Source of the DNA: Sphingorhabdus sp. SMR4y
GTDB lineage: Bacteria > Pseudomonadota > Alphaproteobacteria > Sphingomonadales > Sphingomonadaceae
DNA: 64,000 nt
Direction: 5' to 3'
Assembly (NCBI RefSeq): GCF_002218195.1
Contig: NZ_CP022336.1
Location: forward strand, 2,599,001-2,663,000
Shown: one piece after another, positions 26,901 through 35,607 of the stretch
How positions within the stretch are numbered: the stretch's first letter is position 1
How the letters are laid out: each line of letters starts with the position of its first letter
The notes under the pieces: model-generated
What the model was told of the DNA's origin: nothing
What the model saw: the letters and a program-made list of their open reading frames with translations, nothing else
Database searches by the model: none
Position numbers and translations under genes: made by a program

Positions 26901-28037
26901 ATGCCCCACCAGCCAGACGACCTCGCTGTCGGTCGCTGCTTCTCATCAAGCTACAAGGACGCGCGCGCCCGCTTTATTGCCGCTTGCAACAAGGCCGGCG
27001 CGCAGGTGAAAAGCTATGTTCACCCCGACCAGTTCGGACCCGATCAGGAAGAGCTGGCCACGGATGTGGCGCGGTTCGGGCCGGAAGGGGCCAGGCGTCT
27101 CGGCATTTTCCTATGCGGCACCCATGGGCTGGAAGCGGCAGCAGGTGCGGCGACCTTTCTCTACTGGATCGAAAATGGCGGACCGGCCACGTTGCCGGAT
27201 GATGTCTCTGTGGTGCTGGTGCACGCGGTCAATCCTTACGGCTGGGCGCATTCTACGAGGGGAGACGAGAATAATGTCGATGTGAATCGCAATTGTTTCG
27301 ATCACTCCATCCGCCCCGCCCATAACAAGAATTACCAAGCGTTGCATCCGTTGCTGACCCGATATGGCGCTTCGGAAAATGCTTTTGAAAAAGCGCTTGC
27401 CAACTTTCATGTCTATTGTGACGAATGGGGCGCTGCACAGGGTTTAGAGGGCTTTGCGGCGGGCCAATATGAATTCCCGGATGGGCTGAGCTACGGCGGA
27501 CGGGAAGCGAGCTGGTCTTACAAGAGCCTGCTGCGCCTATTGGACGATTTCCGGGGCAGGGCACAATCGGTCGTTGTCATCGACTGGCACACCGGCATCG
27601 GAGACTTTGGTGAACCCTTCATCATCGTGAACCCAGCGGGACAAAAGTCGGCATTTTCCAGTGCGGTGGACTGCTGGGGCCCGTCCCATGTCAATCCCGA
27701 TGATATTTACGGAGAAGGCGTTTCCATTTCGCACAGCGGTCTGGTCATTTCTGCTGCGGAAAAGGCATTGCGCGACGGGAAGGATAAAAAAATCCTGGGA
27801 GCGGTCATCGAATGGGGGACTTTCGATGTCGACACGATGTTCAAGGCATTGCTCATTGACCGCTTTCTGAGAAGTGATGCCGGCCCTATCAAGGATAGCG
27901 AGCGCCGGGCCCTGCAACGTCAGGCGGTAGACAGTTTCATCCCCCCCGATCCGGAGTGGCGCCGAGCGGTGCTTGCGCAGTCGACGGATATATATCGCAA
28001 GACAATCCGCTATCTCGTGGAGACGCCCTTGTATTAG
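26901..28037 (+). CDS. M14-like zinc carboxypeptidase family protein (DUF2817)
   Basis: 378 aa. The zinc-site pattern is H75-x2-E78 (GTHGLE) plus H230 (DWHTG), with the substrate-binding NVDVNRN segment near 125-131 and a probable catalytic glutamate E304 (VIEWGTF). This matches the DUF2817 branch of M14 metallopeptidases, whose substrates are poorly known. No signal peptide is seen, so it is presumably cytoplasmic. It follows the hydrolase by 48 nt with AAAGGAAC before the ATG. Confidence 0.82.
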   Translation: MPHQPDDLAVGRCFSSSYKDARARFIAACNKAGAQVKSYVHPDQFGPDQEELATDVARFGPEGARRLGIFLCGTHGLEAAAGAATFLYWIENGGPATLPDDVSVVLVHAVNPYGWAHSTRGDENNVDVNRNCFDHSIRPAHNKNYQALHPLLTRYGASENAFEKALANFHVYCDEWGAAQGLEGFAAGQYEFPDGLSYGGREASWSYKSLLRLLDDFRGRAQSVVVIDWHTGIGDFGEPFIIVNPAGQKSAFSSAVDCWGPSHVNPDDIYGEGVSISHSGLVISAAEKALRDGKDKKILGAVIEWGTFDVDTMFKALLIDRFLRSDAGPIKDSERRALQRQAVDSFIPPDPEWRRAVLAQSTDIYRKTIRYLVETPLY

Positions 28038-28161
28038 ATCATGATATTGCCGGTTTGCCGGAACATATCCTGGCTTGGCGTCAGGCTATTTGGCATCGGG
28101 CGCTGCGAAATTGGCCTCCATCGGGCATGGAGAATCCCGGTGCCTCGGGAACCGGTCGCAC

Positions 28162-28878
28162 CTACCAGGCCACTTCCTCGCCAAGCAGATTGAGAAAGCC
28201 GCCGCTTTGATCCGGTGTGGCGGCCTGAATGACCTTGATCTGCCTTGTGACGCTGTCCGGTGTTTCCCACTGAGCCCCGTCGCCACCCAGGTCCGTTTTG
28301 GTCCAGCCAGGTGCCATGGAAATGACGGACACGTCTTGTTCTGCCAGATCGATCGCAAGGCCACGCGTAATCATGTTCAAAGCGGCCTTGCTGGAACGAT
28401 AGGCATGGCTTTGTCCATGTTTATTATTGGTAATCGATCCGAGATCCGATGACATGTTGACCACCAGTTTGCGATCGCTGGCCACAAGATTTGGCAATAG
28501 CGCAACAATCAGGCGGAAAGGTCCCATCACATTGACCTTCATGATCTCTTCCCAGAGATCGTAATCCATCATGAGCGGGGTCTGGCGCTCGGAATCGGTA
28601 GACCAGCTGCCGCCGTAAAGACCGGCATTGTTGACCAGAATATCAATTGGTCTGCCGTCCAGGCGGTCAGCAAAGGCGGCAATGGATTGCGCATCACCCG
28701 TGTCCAGTTCTTGCACTTCGACAGCGTCGGGAAACTGGGATTTCACGGTGTTGAGCTCGTCAGCCTCGGCCGGTTTGCGTGCCGTCGCGATAACCTTGTC
28801 GCCACTCGCAGCTATCTGACGCACATATTCAAGACCGATGCCCCGATTTGTACCGGTTACAAGCCATGTTCTCTGCAT
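28162..28878 (-). CDS. Short-chain dehydrogenase/reductase (C-factor-like)
   Basis: 238 aa SDR with VTGTNRGIG, LVNNAG, a serine in NMSSDLGS and YRSSK as the YxxxK motif. It resembles the C-signal-type SDR group. It is convergent with the peptidase gene 124 nt away and may belong with the minus-strand genes upstream only loosely. The substrate is unknown. Confidence 0.87.
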   Translation of the reverse strand: MQRTWLVTGTNRGIGLEYVRQIAASGDKVIATARKPAEADELNTVKSQFPDAVEVQELDTGDAQSIAAFADRLDGRPIDILVNNAGLYGGSWSTDSERQTPLMMDYDLWEEIMKVNVMGPFRLIVALLPNLVASDRKLVVNMSSDLGSITNNKHGQSHAYRSSKAALNMITRGLAIDLAEQDVSVISMAPGWTKTDLGGDGAQWETPDSVTRQIKVIQAATPDQSGGFLNLLGEEVAW

Positions 28879-29147
28879 AATCTATTCCTGTCCTTCATCA
28901 CGCGCTGGTCTAGGGGTTAGAAAAGAGGGCACCCAGCCCATATCCTCAACTGCTCCATGGCTCCTGACCGTCTGGCGAGAAAATTCCTTCGCGGCTGAGT
29001 CGCCGAACGACAGGATGGCCCCAATCAGCGGCGTGACCGCATGAGCCGGGCTTCCGGATGGAGGCGAACGCCGGAACACGTGACCGGCATGGCGAGCCAT
29101 CTACTGGATCGCCGATCGCTATCAGCAGCGCGAATGCAACCGCCGGA

Positions 29148-30992
29148 TCATGTCCGCTCGCGCATATGAATGACAATTTTGCCAAATGCGCCATTGTTTG
29201 CAGCGCTATAGGCTTTTTCAGCCTCGGAGAATTCAAACTCGCTATCGATAACCGGCTTGAGATCGTGCTCTGCCATGAATTCAGACAGGGCCGCATGGTC
29301 GGCACGGCTGCCTACCATGACAGCGCTGACCCGCAAGGCAGCAAAGATCAGGGGGAGCGTGTCCAGTTCGCCACCAAAGCCGTCAAGAGCGCCGATCAAG
29401 GCAAGATGTCCGTTCAGTCCCAGCGCACCGACCGACATCGACAATGTGCCGGCACCGCCCAGTTCAACGACATGATCAACTCCCGCTCCCTTGGTCAGGT
29501 CGCGCACGGCTTCTGTCCAGTCGGGTACCTCGCGGTAATTGATGCATTCCTGCGCCCCCATCTTCTTGACCGTGGCGATTTTTTCTTCGCTGGAGGACAG
29601 CATGATCACCTTGGCACCGGATGCGACGGCAATCTGCAAGGCGAACAGAGCGACACCGCCTGTACCCAGGATCAGGACGGTATCTCCCTCTTGCAACTGA
29701 CCCAGCGTCTTCAGGGCCGACCAAGCGGTAACCCCGGCGCAAGGCAGGCAGGCGGCTTCGGCATAGGACCAGCCATCCGTAATGGGAACAATGCCGCCAG
29801 CCTGCAGAATGATGAAATCGGCAAACACGCCCGGGCCGCCCGCGCCCAGTGACGACATGACAGCCGGCAGGGTCAGCCGCCCGCCTGGATGGTTTTGAAA
29901 GAAGGCAGAGGCAACGCGGTCGCCGACGGCCCAGTCGGTCACATCACTGCCGATCGCGACGATTTCTCCTGCAGCGTCGGACAGGGGCAGGAAATCATCC
30001 GCACCATTGACCGGATAAGACAGATCCCGGACGCCGAGGTCACGGCGGTTCAGCGATACCGCATGAACTTTCACGAGCACTTCGCCTGGCCCGGGGGCAG
30101 GGATATCGCTGTCCGAGCGGACCAGATCGTAACCGCCATCGCGGGACTTGAGTGTGTAACGGCGGTTTTCGGTCATAAGATTCCTATCTTTGCAAAAATT
30201 GAGAATGGCGCGGCCAAATGCTCCCGGCTGGCGTTCTGGCGTGGCGAGGAAGGCCGGGCCGATGATGTGCACGGGGATGGCCGGATATCGCTCTCGGAAA
30301 CGCTGCAGCATGCCATTGAGAGTCAATGGATCATCAGCGGCTTGAACCGCCTGAATCCTGACGCGTCCATCAGACATGATATCATCGAGCAGCGTCTCCA
30401 GATCCTGATTGAAAATCGCATCGAAGGCCTGATCGCGGGCAGGGCCCGACTGGAGGGCACCCAATGTTTCGAGATGTACAAGTTCCGGCGAAGGATCGAG
30501 GAAGAGGCTGTCCATCAGCCGATAGGTCTTGCCAAGATACTCCCCTTTGGCATCTATGGGATCGGCATCACCAATATCCGCGCGCATCTTCCGGCGCTCT
30601 TCCGCCGGGCCCAGGAGAATGCCGGATAATGTAAGCGAGGTTATACGCTCCGGGGCCACGGCGGCCATTTCGCAGGCGAAATGCGTGCCGGTGTGATGGG
30701 CTACCAGATCGAATAGATCCACGCGAAGATCCTCCAGCGCTTCGAGAAACCACTGGCCATATTGTGCAGCTGTCGGATGCCCCTCGGGCTTGAATGACTC
30801 GCCAAAACCGGGCGTGTCCAGCGCAATCACATCATAATTTTCGCGCGCAAGGAATTGCATTAGCAATTCGAAACCCGACGAGTTCACCGGTGTCCGGTGC
30901 AGCAGCACGATGGGGCTGCCATTGCCTTCGATGCGTCGGCCATGCATCTGACCGGCCGAACATTGCGCATAGAATTTCTGTACCGGTTTCAT
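29148..30992 (-). CDS. Apparent hydrolase-fold / MDR dehydrogenase fusion (probably two genes)
   Basis: 614 aa open frame. Residues 1-270 are an alpha/beta-hydrolase fold (LLHRTP oxyanion region at 30-35) with an atypical elbow A98-H-H100-T-G102 in place of G-x-S-x-G. Residues 273-614 are a complete zinc-independent MDR dehydrogenase starting MTENRRY, with LILGTGGVALFALQIAVASGA as cofactor site. The MDR start (30176) has its own AGGAA site. Adding one T to the T5 run (plus-strand A run 30194-30198) would end the hydrolase as NFLQR-stop a few bases before that ATG. The fusion is therefore probably a 1-nt deletion or sequencing error. The two parts should be read as adjacent genes: hydrolase about 30183-30992 and dehydrogenase 29148-30176. 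Confidence 0.8.
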   Translation of the reverse strand: MKPVQKFYAQCSAGQMHGRRIEGNGSPIVLLHRTPVNSSGFELLMQFLARENYDVIALDTPGFGESFKPEGHPTAAQYGQWFLEALEDLRVDLFDLVAHHTGTHFACEMAAVAPERITSLTLSGILLGPAEERRKMRADIGDADPIDAKGEYLGKTYRLMDSLFLDPSPELVHLETLGALQSGPARDQAFDAIFNQDLETLLDDIMSDGRVRIQAVQAADDPLTLNGMLQRFRERYPAIPVHIIGPAFLATPERQPGAFGRAILNFCKDRNLMTENRRYTLKSRDGGYDLVRSDSDIPAPGPGEVLVKVHAVSLNRRDLGVRDLSYPVNGADDFLPLSDAAGEIVAIGSDVTDWAVGDRVASAFFQNHPGGRLTLPAVMSSLGAGGPGVFADFIILQAGGIVPITDGWSYAEAACLPCAGVTAWSALKTLGQLQEGDTVLILGTGGVALFALQIAVASGAKVIMLSSSEEKIATVKKMGAQECINYREVPDWTEAVRDLTKGAGVDHVVELGGAGTLSMSVGALGLNGHLALIGALDGFGGELDTLPLIFAALRVSAVMVGSRADHAALSEFMAEHDLKPVIDSEFEFSEAEKAYSAANNGAFGKIVIHMRERT

Positions 30993-31246
30993 TCCGCAAC
31001 ACCTTCAATCTGTCCCTCAACCCTGGTTTGTCGACTATTTAGAGGAATACAGCCGTCAGCAGATTCGAAAAGCAGGCGAACCAACTCGGCGGGCTGGAAA
31101 CCATAGACTTTGCCGGTGATGCGGACAGCCTTCGGCGTTGTGCAGTCTGGCTTTCCGCCGAACCCTGCGATTGCCCCGGCCGTAAAATCGACCAGCCGCG
31201 AGCTTTGCCTGTGATTGAATTCTGGCCTGCCCCACTGATCGTTCAC
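30989..31246 (-). CDS. Small protein of unknown function, coupled to the hydrolase gene
   Basis: 85 aa from a GTG at 31246 (GGGAGA upstream). The stop overlaps the hydrolase ATG by 4 nt (ATGA), the best argument that it is real. The sequence (VDFTAGAIAGFG, GFQPAELVRLLFES) has no motif I recognise and no signal peptide. It is divergent from the MalT-like regulator. Confidence 0.4.
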   Translation of the reverse strand: MNDQWGRPEFNHRQSSRLVDFTAGAIAGFGGKPDCTTPKAVRITGKVYGFQPAELVRLLFESADGCIPLNSRQTRVEGQIEGVAE

Positions 31247-31381
31247 ACTGATCTCCCAAACTGAACATGAGCGCGAGAAGTACCAAGCTCTGGACAATGG
31301 ATCACGGGCCGGGCCGGTTCTGGTCACTAGCCGGATAATCAGGCGGGGGCGTGATCCGGCCGCGTTGCTTGCATTCGATAC

Positions 31382-31395
31382 CTACTTGATAGTAG
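31382..31395. promoter_or_regulatory. Palindrome CTACT-TGAT-AGTAG, candidate LuxR-type operator
   Basis: It lies just before the MalT-like regulator gene, in the divergent region with the small gene at 31246. A near-identical palindrome, CCTACT-N6-AGTAGG, lies at 33914-33931 upstream of the hydantoinase gene. Confidence 0.45.
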
Positions 31396-31437
31396 CAAAT
31401 ATCCGGCATGGATAGAGTGGCAAGGACCGGGGCGCCA

Positions 31438-33912
31438 ATGGCAACAGACGGGCAGCAGGACGGGCTGGTCGATCGCATCGTGGCAGGGCGATCGATTGTG
31501 GCGATTTGTGCACCGCCAGGCTTTGGTAAAAGCCGCCTTGCGCGTGCTGCGGCAAGCCGGATGGTGTTTGACGGGAGCTCGCCGCTACGAATATTCAATC
31601 AGATAGAGCATAGGTCTGACCCACGTGCCGCAGCCGATGCGTTGCTCGCAGAGTCGAGGCAGGTGGTGATCATCGAGGATGTTCACCTCACAGACAGAAA
31701 ATATCTCGGTCTGGCGCTGGAACGGGCCAGCTTTGCTAATGCCGGTCAGCGCATATTGATACTGCTGAATCAGCCCGGCGATCTGGCTCTGGCGCGGATT
31801 GCCAGCAGGCAGTCGATCGATATTCTCGACGCGAGCGCTCTGCGTCTGCGGACCAAGGTGACCACCGATATGCTCAAATCGGTGCCACGACGGGCGGTCC
31901 GTTCGCGGCTGAGGGGACTGGTCGGCGACTGGCCTGTTGCAAGCGAGCTGCTGCGTGCCTGGGCTGCCAGTCTGCAGGACGGTTGCCAGAGCTGGAGCGA
32001 TCTTGATATCCTGCGGGAAAGTCGGCTTGGCGAATTTATCGCAGAGGAGGTTCTGCCGCTGTTCTCGGAAGCGGAAATATCCGCGCTTGTCTATGCCAGC
32101 CTGCTGGACGTGCCGGATCTCGACATCCTGACCTCGGTGAGAGGCCATCAGGATGACGGCCGAATCCTCGCAGATCTCGCGTTTCGGTTCAAAGGACTGG
32201 TCGACCGTCGCGAGAACCGCATTGAATTGCAGGGGGCCTTGCGAATCTGGCTGCGGGATGCGGTCGAGATATTTGATGCACAGGCGCGCGCCGGACTGCT
32301 GGTATCAATGGCCGACCAATGCTCGTCCAAGGGGCGGCTCGCCGAGGCGGCCACGCTCGCGAGAATGGCAGAGGATACCGGCCGAATTCGTGACTATGCC
32401 CATGCTCACGGCGCCTTGCGTATCTGGATCGTTCACGGATTTTCTGTCCTCAAAGAGCTGCTCGAAAATTCCCGGTCCGAGGATATTGCCGGTTCGATAG
32501 TGCTGCAAATGATTGAATGTATCGTTCATATGAAGGCCGGACGGATCCATGCTGCACAGGAACTGTTCGAATCTCTGGCCGGGAAAGTGGGGCCCGGCCA
32601 CCGGTTGATAAAGGATCTTGAAATCGTCCGTGTCACCCTGCTCGTTTATGGCTGCTCATTCGAGCGCACGGGGGATCTCGAGTTGATCAGGAGCCTGATC
32701 ACCGAGCAAGGCGATGATGCCGCGATGCGCACATTTCTCGCGACCCTGTCTGCCATATTGAACAGCCAGCGCGCGCGCTTCGATGCGGCTGTTGCAAATC
32801 TGAACGACGCGCGGGCGCAGGCAAGGAAGGTTTCCTCGCAATATAATCTGATGTTTCTTCTGATGCACGAAGCGTCGATCAATCTCGCGCAGGGAAAGTT
32901 GAAACATGCCAGGACCTGTCTTTCGGAGGCGCGGTCTCGCTGGCAGCGGGATTTCGCGGAAGATGTAGGGGTAGAGACGGTCCTCGCGGCTTTGAGCGCA
33001 TCCATTGAGTTTGAGTCGGGACGTTTGACCAGTGCCCGCAATTCGCTGAAGAAATCGGCCCATCGGATGCCGGAGGCCGAAGCCTGGTTTGACATTTATT
33101 TTGCCGCCTACGAAACAATGATACGGGTCAATGTCGTTGACCACGGGATCGGGGCGATGATCGAGGCCGTCGAGGACGAGGCGCGCAAATTGCGCGCGCA
33201 GGGATTGCCCCGGGTGGCCGATCTGCTGATGGCGATCCGCTTTTGCGTGTGCGCCGAAGCCAGCTTGCAGGGCCATTCGGAACTCATCTCCGATTTGGCC
33301 TGGGAAATCCCTGCTGTTGGCCCGACAAGCAGCTGGCAGGAGCAGGAGGTCTTTTCCCTGGCAAGGGCCTATGCGGATTACTTCTCCGGGAAATTCCAGC
33401 AAGCGCAAGCGCTGCTGGACGAATCGATCGCCCTGGCAGCGAGCCGCGGCCTCGAACGGTCGCGATTGCGCTATTTGCTTGTGGCCTCCGTCATGGCTGA
33501 AGCGCAAAATGACGAGATTGGTGCCCGCACCGCTCTGCGGAGCGCGATTGCAATTGGAGCTGCGACAGGCATGCGTCAGATTTTCCGGGAAATTGCCGGC
33601 GCCAGACTGACACCGGCGCTGCAGAAGCTGCGCGATGATCCGGACCTTAATGATCTTGAACTGGGGTTTCTCGAAATGCTGCTGAATCGGCTGGGTGACC
33701 GGCAGAGCGTTGCCAGCGGCAGGCTCTCCGCACGCGAACTCGAGGTGCTGAGGTTGCTGAGCGCGGGCGGATCTGACAAGCATCTCGCCCGGCTTCTCAA
33801 TCTTTCGGAACATGGCGTCCGGTTTCATCTCAAGAATATATTCAAGAAGCTGGGGGTGCATGACCGCCTTTCTGCCGTCGCTGCCGCCCGCAAATTGGAG
33901 CTGACAATGTAA
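31438..33912 (+). CDS. Large ATP-binding LuxR (LAL/MalT-like) transcriptional regulator
   Basis: 824 aa from the ATG at 31438 (834 aa if the ATG at 31408 is used). The second start is preferred because AAGGACCGGGG precedes it, whereas 31408 directly abuts the palindrome. The P-loop is APPGFGKSRL and the Walker B region is VVIIEDVH. A long helical-repeat (TPR-like) middle follows. The C-terminal LuxR HTH is at about 755-815 (LSARELEVLRLLSAG...HLARLLNLSEHGVRFHLKNIF). STAND-type activators of this kind are switched by small inducers. It is directly upstream of the hydantoin-type operon, so it is the likely activator. Confidence 0.9.
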   Translation: MATDGQQDGLVDRIVAGRSIVAICAPPGFGKSRLARAAASRMVFDGSSPLRIFNQIEHRSDPRAAADALLAESRQVVIIEDVHLTDRKYLGLALERASFANAGQRILILLNQPGDLALARIASRQSIDILDASALRLRTKVTTDMLKSVPRRAVRSRLRGLVGDWPVASELLRAWAASLQDGCQSWSDLDILRESRLGEFIAEEVLPLFSEAEISALVYASLLDVPDLDILTSVRGHQDDGRILADLAFRFKGLVDRRENRIELQGALRIWLRDAVEIFDAQARAGLLVSMADQCSSKGRLAEAATLARMAEDTGRIRDYAHAHGALRIWIVHGFSVLKELLENSRSEDIAGSIVLQMIECIVHMKAGRIHAAQELFESLAGKVGPGHRLIKDLEIVRVTLLVYGCSFERTGDLELIRSLITEQGDDAAMRTFLATLSAILNSQRARFDAAVANLNDARAQARKVSSQYNLMFLLMHEASINLAQGKLKHARTCLSEARSRWQRDFAEDVGVETVLAALSASIEFESGRLTSARNSLKKSAHRMPEAEAWFDIYFAAYETMIRVNVVDHGIGAMIEAVEDEARKLRAQGLPRVADLLMAIRFCVCAEASLQGHSELISDLAWEIPAVGPTSSWQEQEVFSLARAYADYFSGKFQQAQALLDESIALAASRGLERSRLRYLLVASVMAEAQNDEIGARTALRSAIAIGAATGMRQIFREIAGARLTPALQKLRDDPDLNDLELGFLEMLLNRLGDRQSVASGRLSARELEVLRLLSAGGSDKHLARLLNLSEHGVRFHLKNIFKKLGVHDRLSAVAAARKLELTM

Positions 33913-33913
33913 G

Positions 33914-33931
33914 CCTACTCGTTTTAGTAGG
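33914..33931. promoter_or_regulatory. Palindrome CCTACT-CGTTTT-AGTAGG
   Basis: Perfect 6-bp arms start 2 nt after the regulator stop and about 118 nt before the hydantoinase ATG. The half-site is shared with 31382-31395. It could be an operator or a weak transcript-end hairpin. The recurrence favours an operator. Confidence 0.45.
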
Positions 33932-34048
33932 TTCTATCAGTGCGCCAATAACCAAACCTATCGGGTAGAAGCTCCGACCTCCCAACCAGCGGCGTTGAGG
34001 AAATCAGGTTGCCGTATCATTCTCGCTGTTCATCAACGGAGGGTTGCA

Positions 34049-35602
34049 ATGCGGATTGGGGTGGACGTCGGGGGCACTAATACTGATGCTGTCCTGCTCT
34101 TGGGGAAAAAGGTGCTGGGGGCGGTCAAGCGTCCGACGAGCACTGACATCAGCAACGGTATCTCCGAGGCTATCGGCGCGCTGATCTCGGAATGTGACAT
34201 CCAGCCGGATGCCGTTACGGCCGTGATGATCGGCACAACCCACTTTACCAATGCCTTCATCCAGCGGCGTAAACTTGTTCCGGTATACGCTATCCGTATC
34301 GGCTTTCCCGCCGGACGGGGTATTCCGCCCTTTGCCTCGTGGCCGGAGGATCTCAAGGCGCTGGTCTGCGGTGGATTCGCAATGGTGCGCGGCGGCTTCG
34401 AATTTGATGGCCGTGAAATTTCTCCGCTTGATGAAGCGGCGATAGCCCGAGCGGTAGCGGATGCGCGGGCCAAGGGGATTGGCCAGATTGCCGTCTCCTG
34501 CATTTTCAGTCAGTTGAATCCTGGCCACGAAAATCGTGTTGCTGCCTTGGTGAGAGAGCTGGCACCGGAAATGGAGGTCTCCCTGTCGTCCGAGCTCGGC
34601 CGGGTTGGCTTGCTCGAACGCGAAAATGCGGCGATCATGAACGCCAGCCTCCGTCCGCTCGCCGATCAGATTACCGATGCCTTTGGCCGTGCCTTGAAAC
34701 AGCAGGGGATCGCCGCTTCTTTTTATATCAGCCAGAACGATGGTACATTGATGAGCGCTGATTATATGCAGCGTTATCCGGTGATGACATTTGCCGCCGG
34801 GCCAACCAACAGTATTCGCGGCGCGGCTTGGCTCACCGGTGCCGATGATGCCATTGTTGTCGACATTGGCGGTACCACTTCCGATGTCGGGGTGCTGGTC
34901 GGCAGTTTTCCGCGCCAGTCCACGGTGCATGTGGATGTCGGCGGGGTCCGCACGAATTTCCGCATGCCGGACATCCTGTCCATTGGTCTGGGCGGGGGAA
35001 GCCGCGTCCGCGAAGCGGATGGCACGGTAACCGTCGGACCGGATTCGGTCGGCTACCGTTTGCTCAGCGAAGCGCTGGTTTTTGGCGGGGATATAGTGAC
35101 CGCCAGCGATATCGCGGTTGCCGGCGGGCAAATATCTCTGGGTGATCCGGAGCGGGTCGCCAGACTCTCGCCGGACCTCGTATCGCAGGCGAGTGAGACA
35201 ATCAGCGAACTGATCGATGATGCCATTGACCGGATGAAAACAATGCCGGGCGATCTCCCGATGATATTGGTTGGCGGCGGTTCCATTCTGGTATCGAAGA
35301 CACCGAATGGCGTGAGCGAGATGCTGCATCCGGAACATGCCGGTGTGGCCAACGCAATCGGTGCGGCCATTGGACAGGTCAGCGGGGAAGTCGACCGCAT
35401 CTACAATATCGCTGGTCCGGACGAGCGAACTGCGGCGCTTGCGGATGCGGAGGTGCAGGCCAAGGCACAAGCGGTCAGCGCCGGAGCAGAGCCGGACAGC
35501 GTGAAAGTGGTGAATATCGAATCCGTACCGCTGCAATATCTTCCGGGCGGCGCTACGCGGGTGGTCTGCCGCGCAGTCGGTGATCTGGCTATGGCGGAGT
35601 AA
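34049..35602 (+). CDS. Hydantoinase/oxoprolinase family protein, HyuA-like
   Basis: 517 aa from the ATG at 34049 (GGAGGG upstream). The ASKHA-type ATP site is visible as GVDVGGTNTDAV at the N-terminus, and VVDIGGTTSDVGV near residue 275 is the second phosphate loop. The family drives ATP-dependent opening of hydantoin, oxoproline or related rings. No HyuB partner is present. Instead a DUF917/S-Me-THD protein follows after 5 nt, an arrangement known as a single fused polypeptide in some organisms. Substrate inference: a hydantoin- or thiohydantoin-like ring. Confidence 0.88.
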   Translation: MRIGVDVGGTNTDAVLLLGKKVLGAVKRPTSTDISNGISEAIGALISECDIQPDAVTAVMIGTTHFTNAFIQRRKLVPVYAIRIGFPAGRGIPPFASWPEDLKALVCGGFAMVRGGFEFDGREISPLDEAAIARAVADARAKGIGQIAVSCIFSQLNPGHENRVAALVRELAPEMEVSLSSELGRVGLLERENAAIMNASLRPLADQITDAFGRALKQQGIAASFYISQNDGTLMSADYMQRYPVMTFAAGPTNSIRGAAWLTGADDAIVVDIGGTTSDVGVLVGSFPRQSTVHVDVGGVRTNFRMPDILSIGLGGGSRVREADGTVTVGPDSVGYRLLSEALVFGGDIVTASDIAVAGGQISLGDPERVARLSPDLVSQASETISELIDDAIDRMKTMPGDLPMILVGGGSILVSKTPNGVSEMLHPEHAGVANAIGAAIGQVSGEVDRIYNIAGPDERTAALADAEVQAKAQAVSAGAEPDSVKVVNIESVPLQYLPGGATRVVCRAVGDLAMAE

Positions 35603-35607
35603 CGAAA

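Noticed and set aside
32656-33861. 401-aa minus-strand frame
   Set aside because: Antisense shadow of the MalT-like regulator, with no domain signature or ribosome-binding site context.
34004-35536. 510-aa minus-strand frame antisense to the hydantoinase gene
   Set aside because: It has no family motif and lies entirely opposite a recognisable gene. Long antisense frames are common in GC-rich coding DNA.
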